Shown here: piece by piece, positions 61,830 to 64,000 of the stretch
Layout of the letters: each line of letters starts with the position of its first letter
How positions within the stretch are numbered: the first letter of the stretch is position 1
Assembly: GCF_900112935.1 (NCBI RefSeq)
Contig: NZ_FONM01000013.1
Coordinates: 1 to 64,000 of the forward strand
Reading direction: 5' to 3'
Length of the DNA stretch: 64,000 nucleotides
Origin: Trichococcus pasteurii
GTDB taxonomy: Bacteria > Bacillota > Bacilli > Lactobacillales > Aerococcaceae
Notes under the pieces: generated by a model
Databases searched by the model: none
Seen by the model: the letters and a program-made list of their open reading frames with translations, nothing else
What the model was told of the DNA's origin: nothing
Translations under genes and position numbers: made by a program

Positions 61830-62759
61830 ATGACAGCAACGAGAGATTCCGATAGCGGCAGCTACCGCATCGTCCCAAGCCAAGTGGACGGAAAAACAAT
61901 GCCGATCCATTTCAGGAATCAGCTGGAAGAGGACGTCCGTTTCCCTTCTCAAGACTTCAATCTGACGCTGCTTCGCCAGCATTTTCAGCATCTGCGCCAA
62001 GATACGATTCCGCTGCATTGGCATCAGGAACTGCAGGCCGTCTGGGTCCATTCAGGTACTTTGGAATTCACGGTGAATGAGGATGCGTTTCCGTTATCGG
62101 GCGATACGCTCCTGATCATCAACCGCGGGCAGCTGCACCGTTCCCGGACTATATCAGGAGATGCCGCGGCCATCTGCGTCAATTTTGAGCCGGATTTCTT
62201 CCATCCAAAAGTGCTTCAGGACTACATTCTGCCACTTTTGGAAAACGAAGCCTTCAGCTACCACCTGTTGGCTCTGTCTCCGGAGAAAACGGCGCGTCTG
62301 CAACGAATTCTAGCGGCAAGCGACCATACCATCCCTTATTTCTCCGTCATCAATCTGCTTTCGGATAGTCTGGAGGAGACGCTCTACGCGCTCAGGGGAT
62401 CCGGAAAAGCAGCCGATTTCGAGGAAAGAAAGCTATTCCACCGCCTGTTGGCATATGTCGAAGAAAATTACCAGCACCAAATCACGGTCGCCGATTTGGC
62501 CAATCATGCCTTGATTAATAAAAACCGCTGCACAGCGCTGTTCCAAAAATATACCCAGACATCCCCGATGAGATACGTCGCGAAGCACCGGCTCTTCCTG
62601 GCCAAAAACCTGATCATCGGCACCGACCTATCGATCAGCGCAATCAGCGAAGCGGTCGGCTACAACCAGATCAGTTACTTTGTGGAACAATTTCGGCGCA
62701 GCTACCGGCTGTCACCTTTGAAATACCGGAAGCGGTTCGGGAATAGGAACGAGACCTGA
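61830..62759 (+). CDS. AraC-family transcriptional regulator
   Basis: A 309-residue regulator with cupin sensor (TIPLHWHQELQAVWVHSG near residue 55) and C-terminal AraC domain (TVADLANHALINKNRCTALFQK and ISEAVGYNQISYFVEQFRRSY). The ATG at 61830 has AAGGAG eight bases ahead, so the longer frame is not used. Divergent from the DMT transporter gene across about 200 bases, suggesting it regulates that gene. Confidence 0.9.
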   Translation: MTATRDSDSGSYRIVPSQVDGKTMPIHFRNQLEEDVRFPSQDFNLTLLRQHFQHLRQDTIPLHWHQELQAVWVHSGTLEFTVNEDAFPLSGDTLLIINRGQLHRSRTISGDAAAICVNFEPDFFHPKVLQDYILPLLENEAFSYHLLALSPEKTARLQRILAASDHTIPYFSVINLLSDSLEETLYALRGSGKAADFEERKLFHRLLAYVEENYQHQITVADLANHALINKNRCTALFQKYTQTSPMRYVAKHRLFLAKNLIIGTDLSISAISEAVGYNQISYFVEQFRRSYRLSPLKYRKRFGNRNET

Positions 62760-62929
62760 TGGGGGTGCGTCGACTATTCCACACGACCATTGCTACTGAA
62801 GCTCAAGACAACTCACTTTTGTCGACTGAACAGACGCTGACGCTTCTCCGAAAGCCAACTGAGGCAGCACCCCCAACCGAAAGAAGACGCCCTTGGCCAA
62901 GCGCGTCTTCTCTCGCATTCTATGATCGC
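62760..62929. other. Spacer with inverted repeats after AraC gene
   Basis: GGGGGTGC (62760-62767) and GCACCCCC (62867-62874) are inverted repeats about 100 bases apart. AGAAGACGC (62883-62891) and GCGTCTTCT (62904-62912) form a terminator-like hairpin without a strong T-run. A frame across the region has no ribosome binding site. Confidence 0.5.
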
Positions 62930-63298
62930 TTATTTCCACTGGCTCTCCACAAAATCCCATAACACGACGACATGATTGATTTCCGGATCCCGCGCGGCAT
63001 AGACCAATGTGACATCGGTCGCTTCCAACTGTTTCAGGATCTCCGCTACAGCAGCAGCTGTCGGCGGGTTCGTCAACATTTCCTCTTCATAGCGTTCTTT
63101 GAAGGCGGTGAATTTTTCGGGATCGTGGTCGAACCATTTGCGCAAATCCGGCGAAGGCGCGCTGTCTTTCAGCCATGCATCCAGTTGCGCGGCTTCCTTT
63201 TTCACACCCCGCGGCCACAGCCGATCAACCAGGATCCGGAAGCCATCCTTTTCCGCGGGGGCTTCGTAGATGCGTTTCATCTTCAGTTCCAAATCCAT
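62930..63298 (-). CDS. DUF488-family protein (YeaO-like)
   Basis: A 122-residue protein of the DUF488 family: IYEAPAEKDGFRILVDRLWPRGV near the N-terminus (described in parts), WLKDSAPSPDLRKWFDHDPEKF in the middle, and LVYAARDPEINHVVVL towards the end. The arginine and aspartate pattern is conserved but the biochemical role is unknown. GGGAGG precedes the ATG at 63298. It starts 20 bases after the upstream coiled-coil protein gene and so lies under the SAM-I riboswitch. Confidence 0.88.
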   Translation of the reverse strand: MDLELKMKRIYEAPAEKDGFRILVDRLWPRGVKKEAAQLDAWLKDSAPSPDLRKWFDHDPEKFTAFKERYEEEMLTNPPTAAAVAEILKQLEATDVTLVYAARDPEINHVVVLWDFVESQWK

Positions 63299-63318
63299 TC
63301 CTCCTCCCAATTGCTTCG

Positions 63319-63597
63319 TTAAAACTGGTCCACCAGTTCCATCATCTTATCCACTTGTACCCGCTCCAGGTAAAGGTGCTGCTGCAACTTGGCGATTTCT
63401 TCCTCAAGCCGATGTACTTCCACTACTTTGGCCAGCAGTTCCGTTTGATAGTTCTCCTTACCCAGCTTAAGCGCTTCTGCAATGGCAGCCTTTTGCTGTT
63501 TGTACTGATGATAGAGCATAGCCTCGGCTTGGCTTTTTGGGCCGCCTGCAGCTTCCATTCTTTCGCAATGTTCGAATTGTTCTTTTGTCATTGTCAT
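63319..63597 (-). CDS. Small coiled-coil protein under SAM-I riboswitch control
   Basis: A 92-residue, mostly helical, hydrophilic protein starting MTMTKEQFEHCERMEAAGG; residues about 50-85 (ELLAKVVEVHRLEEEIAKL and after) look like a coiled coil. I chose the ATG at 63597 because GGAGGG lies upstream. No signal peptide, membrane segment or catalytic motif. It is the first gene after the riboswitch and is followed closely by the DUF488 gene. I recognise no family. Confidence 0.78.
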   Translation of the reverse strand: MTMTKEQFEHCERMEAAGGPKSQAEAMLYHQYKQQKAAIAEALKLGKENYQTELLAKVVEVHRLEEEIAKLQQHLYLERVQVDKMMELVDQF

Positions 63598-63630
63598 CGT
63601 CTTTCCCTCCAGATTGTTTTTTTTGAAAAC

Positions 63631-63657
63631 AAAAAACCCTTCTTTAAACAAGAAGAG
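63631..63657 (-). terminator. Riboswitch expression-platform terminator
   Basis: On the minus strand CTTCTT (63655-63650) pairs with AAGAAG (63644-63639), followed by GGTTTTTT. The same 5' arm, CTCTTCTT, can pair instead with AAGAAGAG (63682-63675) in the P1 strand of the aptamer, forming an antiterminator. This is the classic OFF-switch arrangement. Confidence 0.88.
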
Positions 63658-63676
63658 TCGGGAATGTCGCTTTGCT

Positions 63677-63790
63677 CTTCTTATCTCTCAGATTGCTCTG
63701 CAGGATTTAGCACCGTGCCGCTGCGTTCGCGCAGGGGTCGGTTGCTGAGATGTCATCGGGCCAGTCCCTCGATCTCTCTTGATAAAGAAG
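63677..63790 (-). promoter_or_regulatory. SAM-I riboswitch aptamer (S-box)
   Basis: On the minus strand the conserved core reads in order: P1 strand CTTCTTTATC, AAGAGAG, GAGGGACTGGCCCGATGA, CAGCAACC, a P3 hairpin around GCGAACGC, GGTGCTAAATCCTGCAGAG, and CTGAGAGATAAGAAG closing P1. All SAM-I hallmarks are present (AGAGA kink-turn side, GGGACTGGCCCGATGA, GGTGCTAA-TCC). S-adenosylmethionine binding should stabilise P1, free the terminator and lower expression of the two downstream genes. Confidence 0.96.
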
Positions 63791-63809
63791 TTATTTAATT
63801 TTCAAATAT

Positions 63810-63838
63810 ATTATGTCATACCCTTGCGCAAAATTCAA
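63810..63838 (-). promoter_or_regulatory. Promoter of the SAM-I riboswitch transcript
   Basis: On the minus strand TTGAAT (63833-63838) and CATAAT (63810-63815) with a 17-base spacer, about 20 bases before the aptamer. Confidence 0.65.
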
Positions 63839-64000
63839 CTAATCGCGAATCCATATATTTTATTTTTTAACTACATCTGTTCTACACACTTCCTTAGTAT
63901 ACTGAAGAAGGATCAAGCGATCCCGCGTTGCTGATCATTTCTTTTGTCCGATCAACAAGGCTGAAACAGCCGCATAAACTATAGTCAGTATACATAGGAA

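Larger units (their letters stand above)
63598..64000. other. Riboswitch leader region and right window edge
   Basis: 403 bases. Contains the terminator, SAM-I aptamer and promoter described separately. From about 63840 to the right edge I see nothing recognisable. Confidence 0.7.

Noticed and set aside
62759-62962. 67-codon plus-strand frame after the AraC gene
   Set aside because: Start overlaps the AraC stop without a binding site; composition is unlike a real protein and the frame covers inverted repeats.
63175-63798. 207-codon plus-strand frame across the riboswitch
   Set aside because: It is antisense to two genes and the SAM-I aptamer, whose structure explains the sequence.

Overview
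The window is a chromosomal segment of a low-to-moderate GC Gram-positive bacterium. Strong AGGAGG-type ribosome binding sites, TTGACA/TATAAT promoters, catabolite-response-element-like sites, ula/rha/gal sugar operons, PTS permeases, many AraC-type regulators and a SAM-I riboswitch all point to Lactobacillales. The mix resembles Carnobacteriaceae such as Trichococcus; that assignment is inference from gene content, not from a marker gene.

Layout. 1-7.9 kb: transketolase (cut by the left edge) and an L-ascorbate (ula) operon with a DeoR-type regulator; ulaD is not in the visible part. 7.98-9.83 kb: a small membrane-protein gene split by a 1.3-kb IS200/IS605-type element carrying a dead tnpB; removing the element at its expected ends rejoins the gene in frame. 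9.9-20.8 kb: a hydroxyacid dehydrogenase, then glycoside use (GPH symporter, GH2 hydrolase, two AraC regulators, GH78 rhamnosidase) and an RpiB-like isomerase. 20.9-25.9 kb: a PTS EIIC gene without EIIA/EIIB, flanked by two Gfo/Idh/MocA dehydrogenases and facing an RpiR regulator. 26-27.5 kb: a DEAD-box RNA helicase behind a long, foldable leader. 27.7-33.3 kb: an A+T-rich cassette (monooxygenase, SDR, two aldo/keto reductases, MFS pump, TetR regulator) tied together by repeated operator-like sites. 33.5-38 kb: metE-metF and a HAD phosphatase. 38-44.2 kb: tandem hairpin repeats, then the rhamnose operon rhaB-rhaA-rhaD-fucO with a divergent AraC activator. 44.4-48.2 kb: galK-galT-galE. 48.3-49.1 kb: a truncated gene end and a decayed IS1182-family transposase. 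49.3-52.6 kb: an A+T-rich three-gene ABC-3C/Lamassu-like conflict system (nuclease, middle component, zinc-hook ATPase). 52.7-62.8 kb: cation channel, NorB-like pump with an M20 hydrolase, a large AraC-GH39 regulator, a zinc alcohol dehydrogenase, a lipoprotein, a DMT transporter and another AraC regulator. 62.9-63.9 kb: a two-gene operon of unknown role under a complete SAM-I riboswitch.

Most of the DNA is a carbohydrate scavenging island: glycosides are cut by GH2/GH78 enzymes, and rhamnose, galactose and ascorbate enter central metabolism through rha, gal and ula, with transketolase taking the resulting D-xylulose-5-phosphate. The items most worth follow-up are the SAM-I riboswitch in front of genes with no known methionine role, the ABC-3C system beside an IS scar, the in-frame IS605 disruption, the folded helicase leader, the TetR operator family, and two kinds of intergenic palindromic repeat.
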